Shown: positions 19,181-29,005, counted from the first letter of the stretch. The stretch: DNA of 64,000 nt from Methanospirillum hungatei (GCF_019263745.1 NZ_CP077107.1:186001-250000); one strand, 5' to 3'. A program made the numbers and translations. The notes: generated from the letters alone by a model not told the origin.

Positions 19181-20194
19181 TTAGGTTTTTTTCTCAATCA
19201 TCATCTCATAATTAATTACATTTTCAGAAATATCTGCTGAATATTCTCCTGATCTTCTGATACTATCCGTGATATTGCGAACCGGTACTGCCAGATGTGC
19301 CGGAAGGGCCAAAAGGTCGGTATTGATTTTAGAAAAAGTATCTTCGAGATCTTTCATATATTCTATTGTTTTATTTGCTTTTTTGAGGTCATGGGTAAAA
19401 AAGGACTCAACACTTTTTTCAAAAGTTTTTAGCGCTCCCATTGACGCTGCCCGAATTTGTTCTAATATTTCCTGTGGTATTTCTTCTCCATGGACTTTAT
19501 GTGCATTTTTTGCGATTCGTACACTGTGATCTCCAACTCGCTCAATAATTCGAGCAACCTGAAAATGTGGAAGCATTTCTGATGCATTGACATTCATCTT
19601 TTTAGATAGGTGCACGTTATGCATGATCATATTTGTTTGTCGTGCAATAAGCCAGAACAGTCGATCTACATCATTGTCGCGTTCTATAACATCAGAGATA
19701 AGGTCTGAATCATGTGCAATGAATGCATCAATCGCATCAGTATACATCCCCTTCACAATGACAAACATCCGTTTGAGAGAATTTTGAATTGGCATCTCAA
19801 GAGGATTTAAAAGATCTTTAATGAGAACACTAGAATCTGTTTCTTCTATAAATTCAGGTCCTATTACCATATTGGAGAATTCACGCAGTTTCATGCGGAT
19901 ATTTCCGTTCATACGGTCCTTGGTTGTGATATGTATGGCATTATATCCGGCAATATAAACTCCTATTAATATTCGCAAAAAGAAATCTGGGTCTGTACCG
20001 GATTCTATCTCGAGATTTTTAATTCTTTGAATCTGGTCACCAGTAGTATTCTTTGTAATAAGGAGGGTTCCATCTGGTTGAACCATTATACCTAGGGGAT
20101 CATTTTTTTTAATGTGGGTCGATTCAATCCAGTCTTTCGGTAGGGTAATTACATAGGAAGAACCTCCCGTCATTTGAACTCTGCGTATTTCCAT
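19181..20194 (-). CDS. PhoU-like regulator with AbrB-type N-terminus
   Basis: 337 residues. The N-terminus (MEIRRVQMTGGSSYVITLPKDWIE) is a SpoVT/AbrB-type swapped-hairpin DNA-binding motif; two PhoU three-helix bundles follow (around residues 130-210 and 235-325, with ERDNDVDRLFWLIARQ and ARIIERVGDHSVRIAKNAHK). Archaeal proteins of this design are taken as phosphate uptake regulators. No Pst transporter adjoins it. Convergent with cheW, 4 bases between the stops. Confidence 0.88.
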   Translation of the reverse strand: MEIRRVQMTGGSSYVITLPKDWIESTHIKKNDPLGIMVQPDGTLLITKNTTGDQIQRIKNLEIESGTDPDFFLRILIGVYIAGYNAIHITTKDRMNGNIRMKLREFSNMVIGPEFIEETDSSVLIKDLLNPLEMPIQNSLKRMFVIVKGMYTDAIDAFIAHDSDLISDVIERDNDVDRLFWLIARQTNMIMHNVHLSKKMNVNASEMLPHFQVARIIERVGDHSVRIAKNAHKVHGEEIPQEILEQIRAASMGALKTFEKSVESFFTHDLKKANKTIEYMKDLEDTFSKINTDLLALPAHLAVPVRNITDSIRRSGEYSADISENVINYEMMIEKKT

Positions 20195-20288
20195 ATTTAC
20201 TAGTCTATATGTATAGATACTAAAAAATATATATTGAACCGATATTTTCTTTATCTGATAATATTTACATCAGAAAAACCAATTTATA

Positions 20289-20732
20289 ATGAAAACAAAA
20301 TTAGATCAATTTCTCATTATGAATCATATTCAATTCACTATAGTTGAGTCCTGGAATACGAATTCAATTGTCCGATTATATAAGGAAGCTGGATGGTGGA
20401 AAGAAGAGTATTCTCCTGACGAAATTCCCGGCCTTATCAAGGCAAGTTATAGATTCATTGTTGGAATTGATGTAACATCTGGTGAGACAATTGCGATGGG
20501 GCGTATAATATCTGATGGCATAAGCATAGGTATTATTCAGGATTTATGCGTTCATTCAGATTTCCGTGGTAAGGGAATTGGACAAGCTCTTCTTCAATCT
20601 TTGGTAAATGAGGCCAGAAAGGCTGGTCTTTTAAAAATTATGCTGGTTGCAGAACCAAATACAGAATCATTTTATAAAAAATCATGTTTTATTTCTAATA
20701 AAAACCAGATATTTCTTTTACATAGCAGATAG
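20289..20732 (+). CDS. GNAT family N-acetyltransferase
   Basis: 147 residues. The acetyl-CoA loop is visible as RGKGIGQALLQSLVNEA after the beta-strand IIQDLCVHSDF, with a closing FYKKSCF helix. Substrate unknown; the family acetylates amines of proteins, amino acids or drugs. The next gene starts 9 bases later, so the pair is probably one transcription unit. TATA-rich sequence lies at 20222-20235. Confidence 0.88.
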   Translation: MKTKLDQFLIMNHIQFTIVESWNTNSIVRLYKEAGWWKEEYSPDEIPGLIKASYRFIVGIDVTSGETIAMGRIISDGISIGIIQDLCVHSDFRGKGIGQALLQSLVNEARKAGLLKIMLVAEPNTESFYKKSCFISNKNQIFLLHSR

Positions 20733-20741
20733 GATTTTTCA

Positions 20742-21641
20742 ATGAAGTTACATGAAGAAGATTTTCATCCAATTGAAATAGAAGACAAAGTAATTTTTGA
20801 TCGCATTTTTAAAAAATATCCAATACAACATTCTGAAAATACATTTGGAACACTGTATTGTTGGCGCTCATATGGTAATTATTCAATTTGCGAACATGAA
20901 GACTCTCTTATTATTAAAGGCGAAACGGAAAATTACCGATCATATCGTTTTCCCCTGGGTTCATTGAATCCTGAAGTCTTTGAAGCAACAATAAAACTTG
21001 CTGAGGAGCTTCATGATGATGCTCCTTTATTGATACTAGAGCCATGGCAATTGAGTTGGGTAGAAAAAAACCGGCCTGATTTGATTTTTAAGCAGGATAG
21101 AGATTTTTTTGATTATGTGTATCGATCAGATATTCTCGCCACTCTTCCAGGACAGGATTTTCTTACTGTTCGCAAACATCTGAATCGGTTTAGAAAAAAG
21201 TGCCCTTCGACTATAGAACAAATATCCGAAGCTAACATGGATGATGTTTTAGAATTTTTAATTAGATGGTGTGCACAAAGAGAATGCGATAAGTATACTA
21301 TTTTAAAACATGAAAAAGAGGCTATCCATGAAGCGATTAATTATTTTTCAGAGCTCAATTTTTCTGGCATTACCGTAAATCCCCGGGGAGAGATTGGTGC
21401 TATTGCGATATTTGAAGAGTTAAACCCGGAAACTGCTGTTGTTCATTATGAAAAAGGTCTTCCGGACTGTGAAGGTATATACAAGGAAGTAAATTTTCAG
21501 ACTGCATTACACCTTCAGGATCGGTATAAGTATATTAATCGTGAGAGTGATATGGGAATACCTGGACTTCGCGAAGCAAAGGAACGATACCATCCGGATC
21601 ATATGGTGAAATTGTATTATCTGGAAAAAACTCTTAAATGA
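20742..21641 (+). CDS. DUF2156 (phosphatidylglycerol lysyltransferase C-terminal-like) protein
   Basis: 299 residues, soluble. ENTFGTLYCWRSYGNYSICEHEDSL, then TVRKHLNRFRKKCP, and YEKGLPDCEGIYKEVNFQTALHL with KERYHPDHMVKLYYL at the end are the pattern of DUF2156, a tandem GNAT-like fold related to aminoacyl-phospholipid synthases. No membrane flippase domain is present. Aminoacyl or acyl transfer is likely but the acceptor is unknown. Follows a GNAT gene. Confidence 0.85.
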   Translation: MKLHEEDFHPIEIEDKVIFDRIFKKYPIQHSENTFGTLYCWRSYGNYSICEHEDSLIIKGETENYRSYRFPLGSLNPEVFEATIKLAEELHDDAPLLILEPWQLSWVEKNRPDLIFKQDRDFFDYVYRSDILATLPGQDFLTVRKHLNRFRKKCPSTIEQISEANMDDVLEFLIRWCAQRECDKYTILKHEKEAIHEAINYFSELNFSGITVNPRGEIGAIAIFEELNPETAVVHYEKGLPDCEGIYKEVNFQTALHLQDRYKYINRESDMGIPGLREAKERYHPDHMVKLYYLEKTLK

Positions 21642-21846
21642 TTTAATTCTTTTTTGCTATCGGAAATATTACTATTAGCCTTGTCTATTATTTAATATGG
21701 AATAGAACTGACTTTTTTCAGGGAACCTGAAAGAGTGGGATTTTTACAAAAAATGAAACTAAAATTTTTAAACCTATCCTGATTGTATTTATTATCATTT
21801 ATACAACTAATTTTATACTTATTACATCAATACTTCATCAGCGTTC

Positions 21847-23268
21847 ATGTCTCCGCTACCGTTAGGTCTCAGGATAATTTTGGTTATAGTAATCTTCATA
21901 AGTACAGGCATGAATGGATTTTTTGTCTTCGCAGATTACTCAATTGGAACAATAATTGACACAACCGGACCAGTGCGAGATAGTTTTACCGGGTTATGGT
22001 CTGGGAGTGATGAGAACGGAACAAATATTACTGGTGTGTATTCTGATTCGCTCATGACAAATGGTGGGGCGTTAACTCTCAATAAACACCTCAGTATGAC
22101 TGGAAAAGAAGCTGTGTCGCCAGTCCTTCAAACTCAAAAAATTATCGGGTATTCTGCCGGAGATACCGGATCCCATCTTATATCCGATGAATCTATTTAT
22201 GCATCAACAAATATTCTTTCAAATCAATCAAAAGGAACGTTGTGCTTTGGCAATCCCTATGAAGTATCCCAACAATCATTTAAGGGTCAATCTGCTTCGT
22301 TCAGTATTGTAAATGCGAAAGAACTTCAGTTATCTTCTACTGCAAGACATATAGACGGGAATTTAGATTATTCTCTTAACATCGGAAATTCTGGCGTTAA
22401 TAGCACAGACAAGTATACTGAAGGGACAATTATCACCACATTTACCGGTCAATCTTTAACAAATACCGGTGAGATAAAACTTTATGACAGGACATTGATT
22501 TCCGGCCTGATACGAACATTCAATCGTTTGTATCAGGGTAGTGAAGATCTGAATATCATGGGTTCCTCCTCTGGGGAAGGTTTTGTTCATGATAAAACAA
22601 TAGTTGAGAAGTACTACACCAAGAATGAAACTGACACATCTATGGTATCATCTGGTACAGCAGTGTATTATCAGGACATTATGACAAATGGAGGAAATAA
22701 TGATGAAATTAGATCTACATCAGGATCTGAAAGTATTTCCTCGGAACGAATGGTAACATATACATCAGACGGTGATCGTTCAATTCAGGCATCTGAACAT
22801 GCTGTGGCTACGTATTTGAAAGGATCTGAAGAGAATTCAAAGGATCTTTCCTGTGTATTTGCTGGATCACAGTCAACCAATACTACTCAATCACCATATA
22901 AGGAAGCGTCTGCACAGACAGGATTTGCAGGGGTATCATCTGCTCAGATAAGCAGCAGTACCCTCATTCGTGATCCGGAAAACTCAGATGCATTAAACCT
23001 TGAATATCGTGCGGATATTATGATACCAGTCGGTTTTAATTCGACGTTAATGAAGGAGATGAAAGATCCAGATAATGATGGCAGATTCGAAGATCTAAAC
23101 GGGAATGGTCATCTTGATATGCATGATCTGGTTCTTCTCTTCCATAATTTCCGTTGGATTGGTGAAAGTAATCTTTCACTACGTATAGACTTTAATAAAA
23201 ATGGTCGTGCTGATTATGCAGATATTGTTACCATTTTCCATTCAATGAATCAAACCCAGTACCAATGA
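21847..23268 (+). CDS. Secreted protein with C-terminal dockerin-like EF-hand pair
   Basis: 473 residues. Residues 1-30 form a signal peptide. A long Ser/Thr/Asn-rich region of unknown fold, with beta-type pattern, fills residues 30-400. Near the end, DPDNDGRFEDLNGNGHLDMHD and DFNKNGRADYADIVTIF are two calcium loops separated by about 20 residues, the layout of a type I dockerin. Segment YDRTLISGLIRTFNRLYQGSEDL (about residues 218-240) resembles the C-terminus of the small protein at 29006. No cohesin was seen in the window. Confidence 0.8.
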   Translation: MSPLPLGLRIILVIVIFISTGMNGFFVFADYSIGTIIDTTGPVRDSFTGLWSGSDENGTNITGVYSDSLMTNGGALTLNKHLSMTGKEAVSPVLQTQKIIGYSAGDTGSHLISDESIYASTNILSNQSKGTLCFGNPYEVSQQSFKGQSASFSIVNAKELQLSSTARHIDGNLDYSLNIGNSGVNSTDKYTEGTIITTFTGQSLTNTGEIKLYDRTLISGLIRTFNRLYQGSEDLNIMGSSSGEGFVHDKTIVEKYYTKNETDTSMVSSGTAVYYQDIMTNGGNNDEIRSTSGSESISSERMVTYTSDGDRSIQASEHAVATYLKGSEENSKDLSCVFAGSQSTNTTQSPYKEASAQTGFAGVSSAQISSSTLIRDPENSDALNLEYRADIMIPVGFNSTLMKEMKDPDNDGRFEDLNGNGHLDMHDLVLLFHNFRWIGESNLSLRIDFNKNGRADYADIVTIFHSMNQTQYQ

Positions 23269-23272
23269 AAAA

Positions 23273-24619
23273 TTAAAAAAAATTTTGGGTTGCATAAAAA
23301 AACTCTCCATCAAATTTTGCTCCGATTCCAACTTTTTCAATTGTTGGATTGATAAGATTTTTATTATGTTCAGGGCTGTTAATCCATTCTATCATCATCA
23401 CATCAGCAATTTCCTCCGGTGTTGTTGGATCAACAAATCCGGTATATGCTTTTCCAATCGTATGACCTGAAGCAATACGGATAATATTTTCTGCTATTCC
23501 TGTTCTGATACTCCCATCATCCATCTTTCGGTTTATATCATATCCAGCCAGTTGTGCCCGACCAGCAGGATCAATTCCTTCCGGAGTATAATGGGAGAAA
23601 TATGATCGCTCAATCATATCCAGAGAATGATCGAATGCAATCTTTCGTAAATCATCATCAAATTCCAATGGACGAAGACCAAGATATTCTCTATATTTAT
23701 TCGTTTTGAGGTAAAGATACCCGGATATTGAATCTGCATATGAATCTGAATAAATATCATCCGGATAGGTAATGGTGACTGGATCAGAATAAATGAATAT
23801 ATTGTCAGCCTCGTCTGTTTCCTGAATCATTCCTGTATAATCCACAACACTGATGAGATAATAAACTCCTGGAGGCACATATTCAGGGATGAGATCAACT
23901 GATGAACCCTTTTCATTCATATAACTGAGAACAGAAAATGCTCGTTCTTCACGAATCCTATACCCTCCTGATGATAAGTTTTTATCTGGTGAAAGGATAA
24001 ATGCGGTTTGATAACTTCCAGCAGTATCTTTGTTTTGATTTATCGTTGAATAGGATATTCGAAGAGGAGATCCAGGCGAGGTCAGATTTGTATCGATGGA
24101 ATCAATTACAATCTGAAGATTTGTATGTCCCCACTTCCATTTTTCACCCTGAATAATTTTTATGGGGGTGCTTGTTTGAATTCTATTGTTATGAGTAAAA
24201 AATTCCTGTTCATAGGCCTGAATGATTGCTTCAAGATGGTAATCTCCTTCAGTCAGTCCTTTAGGTATAGAAAAAACAAAAGGAATTTTCCCTCGCTGGC
24301 CGGGAGGCATTATTTCTGTTGATTTACTGCCCAGCCAAATGATTTCTTCACCCTGTAATCCATCTTTTTTCAGAATGAAATCTGTTACTACATTGGTGGC
24401 TGATACTGGACCATTATTTGAGACGATTATTGAACCGGTTACATCTTCTCCTGTTTTTACTGTTTGCGGATACTGTAGATCAGATACTGAAAGATCCGGT
24501 GTAAAATGCATCTCATATTCAAGAATCGAAAGATTGGTTGATTCATTTTCTGAAAGTGAACCAGGTATGAAAAGGAAGTAAATAATAAAAATGAAAAATA
24601 GTCGCTGCGATCGTTTCAT
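23273..24619 (-). CDS. Secreted CARDB-like plus CAP (SCP/PR1) domain protein
   Basis: 448 residues from the ATG at 24619 (MKRSQRLFF); starting earlier would run into ruvB. A signal peptide leads to two CARDB-like sandwiches (about residues 45-155 and 165-285; TNLQIVIDSIDTNLTSPG starts the second), then a CAP domain from about residue 300 with FDDDLRKIAFDHSLDMIERSYFSHYTPEG, GIAENI and WINSPEHNKNLINP. The catalytic-like His/Glu cavity residues are present. CAP proteins bind lipids or peptides outside the cell; the role here is unknown. Convergent with the dockerin gene, 4 bases between the stops. Confidence 0.85.
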   Translation of the reverse strand: MKRSQRLFFIFIIYFLFIPGSLSENESTNLSILEYEMHFTPDLSVSDLQYPQTVKTGEDVTGSIIVSNNGPVSATNVVTDFILKKDGLQGEEIIWLGSKSTEIMPPGQRGKIPFVFSIPKGLTEGDYHLEAIIQAYEQEFFTHNNRIQTSTPIKIIQGEKWKWGHTNLQIVIDSIDTNLTSPGSPLRISYSTINQNKDTAGSYQTAFILSPDKNLSSGGYRIREERAFSVLSYMNEKGSSVDLIPEYVPPGVYYLISVVDYTGMIQETDEADNIFIYSDPVTITYPDDIYSDSYADSISGYLYLKTNKYREYLGLRPLEFDDDLRKIAFDHSLDMIERSYFSHYTPEGIDPAGRAQLAGYDINRKMDDGSIRTGIAENIIRIASGHTIGKAYTGFVDPTTPEEIADVMMIEWINSPEHNKNLINPTIEKVGIGAKFDGEFFYATQNFF

Positions 24620-24663
24620 GTAATAAAATATTGATCGCAATACGATACAAGCTTGCAGGGGAA

Positions 24664-25677
24664 TCAGGAACAAGATGAAAAATTCTGCGTGATAACTGAA
24701 CTCATATGTTCACTTCCTGAAGGAGTGATCATTCTTCCTTGTGGTGTTCGTTTAAGAAAACCAATTCTTATAAGATATGGTTCGTACACATCTTCTATTG
24801 TTCTTGGTTCCTCTCCAACAGAAATTGAGATAGTTTTCAGACCAACCGGTCCTCCACTAAAATCATGTGCAATAACTTCTAGAATTCGTCTATCCAAGAC
24901 ATCCAGTCCCTTTTTATCGACTCCAAGGGCAAAAAGAGCTGAGTTTGCTATTTCTTTGTCTATTGAACCAGATCCTCTGACTATTGCATAATCATAAACC
25001 CTTCTTAACAGACGGTTTGCTATCCGTGGTGTTCCACGAGATCTCATGGCAATCTCTTCTGCCCCTTCATGAGTTATGGGAATAGCTAAAATACCAGCAG
25101 ACCTCGTGATGATAATTTGTAAATCTGCGGGATCGTATAAATCCAGACGAAGAATAATTCCAAACCGATCTCTGAATGGAGATCCCAGAAGACCAAGTCT
25201 TGTTGTTGCTCCAACCAACGTATACCGCTCGAGAGGGAGTTGAATCGTACGGGCAGACGGTCCCTCTCCTATGAGGAGATCGATTGTGTAATCTTCCATC
25301 GCCGGATAGAGAATCTCCTCGATGACAGGTGAGAGTCGGTGGATTTCATCAATAAAAAGGATGTCATGGTCTTTTAACGGAGTTAGAAGCGCTGCAAGAT
25401 CTCCTGGCCGATCAAGCACCGGACCACTCGTTGTTTCAATACCTGCTGACATTTCCTGCGCAATGATGTGAGCCAGTGTTGTCTTTCCGAGTCCTGGCGG
25501 GCCTGAAAACAGAATATGATCAAGAGGTTTGTTGCGTTTAATGGCAGATGTGATAGCAACCATCAACGCATCTTTCACTGGTTCTTGTCCAACAAAATCT
25601 TGAAGATATCCGGGTCTGACAGATGGCTCTTCAGTATCTTCATCTCGATTCACTGGGCTTACAAATCTCGTCTGCAT
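24664..25677 (-). CDS. ruvB: Holliday junction branch-migration helicase RuvB
   Basis: 337 residues, standard RuvB length. Walker A GPPGLGKTTLAH, Walker B ILFIDEIHRL, sensor 1 GATTRLGLL, arginine finger SPFRDRFGI and the C-terminal winged helix with RIGFLKRTPQGR are intact. As a hexamer it drives branch migration with RuvA. It is bacterial-type, uncommon in archaea. Last gene of a ruvC-ruvA-ruvB operon, 6 bases after ruvA. Confidence 0.97.
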   Translation of the reverse strand: MQTRFVSPVNRDEDTEEPSVRPGYLQDFVGQEPVKDALMVAITSAIKRNKPLDHILFSGPPGLGKTTLAHIIAQEMSAGIETTSGPVLDRPGDLAALLTPLKDHDILFIDEIHRLSPVIEEILYPAMEDYTIDLLIGEGPSARTIQLPLERYTLVGATTRLGLLGSPFRDRFGIILRLDLYDPADLQIIITRSAGILAIPITHEGAEEIAMRSRGTPRIANRLLRRVYDYAIVRGSGSIDKEIANSALFALGVDKKGLDVLDRRILEVIAHDFSGGPVGLKTISISVGEEPRTIEDVYEPYLIRIGFLKRTPQGRMITPSGSEHMSSVITQNFSSCS

Positions 25678-25683
25678 ATTTCT

Positions 25684-26268
25684 TTACTTTTTCCGAAGAT
25701 GTTTGAGCGCTTCTTTTACCTGTTCTGAAGAATTCATATTGGAATTATTACCTTGAATCTTTTCAATGGCAGCAATACTTTCCTCATGGGTGTATCCTAA
25801 TGACTGCAGTGCAAGAATAGTATCCTGGATACATGATGAGAGAGTTGAATGACTTGTTGTTTTGATAAATTCCGGAACTTTATTTTGAAGCTCCAGAATA
25901 ATACGTTCTGCACCCTTTTTCCCAAGACCCTGAACTTGTGAAAGTTTATCTGGTTTTTTACAAGAGATCGCATCACAGATTTCCTGGACTGAAAATTTAC
26001 TTAATAATGCAAGTCCTGTCTGTGGTCCTATATGAGAAACAGATATCAATAGCCTAAACAATTCAACTTCTTCAGGTGTTTGAAATCCATACAATGAAAT
26101 TTGATCCTGTCTGACAATCAATTCAGTATAAAGAATGGTTTCTTTCTGTAATTCAATATGTATCAGATTAGATTCTGGAATTCTGATTTTATATCCAAGT
26201 CCTCCAGCTTCAACAATTACAAATCCATCTTGTTTATTGAGAACCGGTCCACGTATACGTGCAATCAT
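25684..26268 (-). CDS. ruvA: Holliday junction DNA-binding protein RuvA
   Basis: 194 residues. N-terminal OB-fold (MIARIRGPVLNKQDGFVIVE), two helix-hairpin-helix motifs (LISVSHIGPQTGLALL and SQVQGLGKKGAERIILELQ), and a C-terminal RuvB-binding three-helix domain (DTILALQSLGYTHEES). Full length and apparently functional. Overlaps ruvC by 4 bases (ATGA). Confidence 0.96.
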   Translation of the reverse strand: MIARIRGPVLNKQDGFVIVEAGGLGYKIRIPESNLIHIELQKETILYTELIVRQDQISLYGFQTPEEVELFRLLISVSHIGPQTGLALLSKFSVQEICDAISCKKPDKLSQVQGLGKKGAERIILELQNKVPEFIKTTSHSTLSSCIQDTILALQSLGYTHEESIAAIEKIQGNNSNMNSSEQVKEALKHLRKK

Positions 26269-26762
26269 CTATACGTTCTCATCCAGTTCATGTGGCATAA
26301 GGCCAAAGATAATCCATCAGCAGCATCATCAGGTTGTGGTATTTCAGATAATCGGAGCAACCTTGCAATCATCATTTGAATCTGTTTTTTATCTGCTTTC
26401 CCTGATCCAGTTATTGCAAGCTTTACCTGATTTGGAGTATATTCATACACCGGTATGTGATTTTTTGCTGCAGCAAGAAGAATAACTCCCCGTGCTTCAC
26501 TCACCTGCATTGCCGTTGTTGTGTTTCTGGAAAAAAATAATTTTTCACAGGAGAGACATGAGGGTTTATATGTTTCGATAAGATCATCAATGCCCTCAAA
26601 TATTGTCAAAAGCCGAATAGAGGTATCTCCAGTCTTTGGGGTTGTCTGAATACATCCCCAGGTATGTGCTATCGGGTAATTTTTTTCTTTTCCGATAAGC
26701 CCATATCCACATCTGGCAAAACCAGGATCTATACCCAGTATCGGTTCAAATCCAGTCGTCAA
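26265..26762 (-). CDS. ruvC: Holliday junction resolvase RuvC
   Basis: 165 residues. The RNase H-fold acidic residues are visible: ILGIDPGFARCG (Asp), SCEKLFFSRNTTTAMQVSEARG (Glu), and PDDAADGLSLALCH (paired Asp). It cuts junctions symmetrically. Archaea normally use Hjc for this step. First gene of the operon; the polyphosphate kinase gene ends about 24 bases upstream on the same strand. Confidence 0.96.
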   Translation of the reverse strand: MTTGFEPILGIDPGFARCGYGLIGKEKNYPIAHTWGCIQTTPKTGDTSIRLLTIFEGIDDLIETYKPSCLSCEKLFFSRNTTTAMQVSEARGVILLAAAKNHIPVYEYTPNQVKLAITGSGKADKKQIQMMIARLLRLSEIPQPDDAADGLSLALCHMNWMRTYR

Positions 26763-26786
26763 AACTTATTTCCCTCTATTTTTTTT

Positions 26787-28949
26787 TTAAATGTCCACAT
26801 TCTTGAGGATATCACATTTTGGCTCTTCATGTAGATGGTCATTCCAAAGTCCACGATGTGATATGAGCCATTCCTGGGCATGTATCGAATTTTCTTCTGA
26901 ACGAACACGTATGTATGAGCCATCAGATCGAAGCATTCGTTTCTTTACGGTATCCTGTAAATGAATTGGAAGAATGGTAGATATAATCTCATTTCTAATT
27001 CCCGGGTCAAGTATCGGAAATAATACCTCAATGCGGCGGTTCAGGTTTCTTGGCATGAGATCAGCGCTCCCCATCAGGACAATTTCGTCTCCACCGTTAT
27101 GGAAATAATAAATTCTAGAATGTTCAAGGAATCTTCCGACAATACTGGTGACTGTAATATTATCTGATACTCCGGGTATACCTGGTCTTAAACAACATAT
27201 CCCCCTTATCTGAAGATTTATTTTCACTCCGGCCTGTGATGCACGGTATAATGCCCGGATCATTTCTGCATCCTGGAGGGCATTTAGTTTTAGTATGATA
27301 TGTCCATCCTGGTGTTCTTTTTGCCGATGGATTTCACGCTCAATAAGTGAAAGAATACCTCTTCTGATATATTTTGGAGAGACCATGAGATGATTATATG
27401 CCATATAGTTGGAATATCCGGTAAGGGCATTGAAAAGATTAGAAGCATCAGAAGCGATCTCCGGATCGGCTGTGAAAAGTCCTATATCCGTGTATATTCT
27501 GGCTGTGGTTGCATTATAATTACCAGAACTCATATGCACATATCTGACAATACCCTCACGTTCACGCCTGACTACAAGACATAATTTTGCGTGAACTTTC
27601 AGCCCCATTATTCCATAGACTACATGGACTCCGGCATGTTCAAGTGCTTTTGCCCAACCTATATTGTTTTCTTCATCAAACCTTGCTTTCAACTCAACAA
27701 CAACCGATACTGCCTTTCCATTTTCTCTTGCATCCAATAATGCCCGGATGACCGGAGATTTCGAACCTGACCGATACAAGGTCATTTTAATAGCAAGAAC
27801 ATCTGGATCATGAGCTGCCTGAAGGACAAATTGCACAACTGGCTGAAAACTTTCATATGGATGAAAAAGCATCATGTCCCTTGCTTTTATTTTATTGAAA
27901 AGATTTGGCTCATTATCAATTCGTTTTGGAACTGATGAAACAAATGGAGTGTCCTTTAAATCAGGCCGATTTAAATCAAGCAGACACATAAGATCTGCCA
28001 TACCGATAGGACCTCCCAACCGGTAAAACATATGGGGATAATCAGTCATTTTTTCTGCCATCATGGCACAGACTGATTGATCCATCCATGATGAGACTTC
28101 TATCCGTACTGGTTTTCCTACCCACCGTCTCCCTATAGATTCTTCAACAGCTGTGAGAAGGTCATCCGCCTCATCTTCTTCAATCTCAATATCAGCATCA
28201 CGGGTAACCCGGAAAGGATAAGCAGCTCTTACATCCATACCTGGAAAGAGCAGGTCAAGGTTTTCTGCAATAATCTCTTCAAGAAAAATAAATTCTGATT
28301 TCCCTCGTTCTTCATGTTCCTCATCATCTGTTTTTACTAGAATTAAGCGAGGGAATAATTTATTTGGAATTTTTATCCGTGCAAATAACTCTTCTTTTTG
28401 TCCTCGCTCACGAAGGATAACTGCTAAGTTCAATGCCAGATTCGAAATAAAAGGGAAGGGATGAGATTTATCAAATGCCAGTGGTGTTAATACAGGAAAT
28501 ATTTCCTTAATAAAATAATTTCTTAAATATCGTTTTTGCCCTTCATTAAGAGTCTCATATGAGTGAATCAGAATTCCCTCATTTTTCAGGGCAGGTACTA
28601 TATCTTCATTCCAAACAGAGACTGACTCTTCAAGAAGTGGGACTAATGCTTTGTATATTGCGTCCAGCTGTTCTCCTGGTGTTAAACCATCAGGCGGTGC
28701 CTTAATTACTCCTTCTCGTAATTGCTGATGAAGCCCGGATACCCGGATCATAAAGAATTCATCAAGATTATTTGCAAAAATGGAAAGAAATTTGACCCGT
28801 TCGAGAAGCGGATGAGTATGGTCTTTTGCTTCTTCCAATACATGACGGTTGAACTGGATCCAGGAAAGTTCCCGGTTAATATACAGAGATGAATCTTTCA
28901 AGTGATACACTCTGGATATATTTCCTGATATCGTGTTTTCCTCTTCCAT
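26787..28949 (-). CDS. ppk: Polyphosphate kinase 1
   Basis: 720 residues, full length. The PPK1 layout is clear: N-terminal YINRELSWIQFNRHVLEEA, the middle HPYESFQPVVQFVLQAA, the catalytic VHAKLCLVVRRE histidine, the SSGNYNATTARIYTDIGLFT loop, and the second phospholipase-D-like half with GSADLMPRNLNRRIEVLFPI. It makes polyphosphate reversibly from ATP. Upstream of ruvCAB on the same strand; a PhoU-like regulator lies 7 kb away. Confidence 0.97.
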   Translation of the reverse strand: MEEENTISGNISRVYHLKDSSLYINRELSWIQFNRHVLEEAKDHTHPLLERVKFLSIFANNLDEFFMIRVSGLHQQLREGVIKAPPDGLTPGEQLDAIYKALVPLLEESVSVWNEDIVPALKNEGILIHSYETLNEGQKRYLRNYFIKEIFPVLTPLAFDKSHPFPFISNLALNLAVILRERGQKEELFARIKIPNKLFPRLILVKTDDEEHEERGKSEFIFLEEIIAENLDLLFPGMDVRAAYPFRVTRDADIEIEEDEADDLLTAVEESIGRRWVGKPVRIEVSSWMDQSVCAMMAEKMTDYPHMFYRLGGPIGMADLMCLLDLNRPDLKDTPFVSSVPKRIDNEPNLFNKIKARDMMLFHPYESFQPVVQFVLQAAHDPDVLAIKMTLYRSGSKSPVIRALLDARENGKAVSVVVELKARFDEENNIGWAKALEHAGVHVVYGIMGLKVHAKLCLVVRREREGIVRYVHMSSGNYNATTARIYTDIGLFTADPEIASDASNLFNALTGYSNYMAYNHLMVSPKYIRRGILSLIEREIHRQKEHQDGHIILKLNALQDAEMIRALYRASQAGVKINLQIRGICCLRPGIPGVSDNITVTSIVGRFLEHSRIYYFHNGGDEIVLMGSADLMPRNLNRRIEVLFPILDPGIRNEIISTILPIHLQDTVKKRMLRSDGSYIRVRSEENSIHAQEWLISHRGLWNDHLHEEPKCDILKNVDI

Positions 28950-29005
28950 TTTCTTTCCTGAATAATAATGAGGAAAAAGAATAAGTAATTGCCGGATGGT
29001 AAAAA

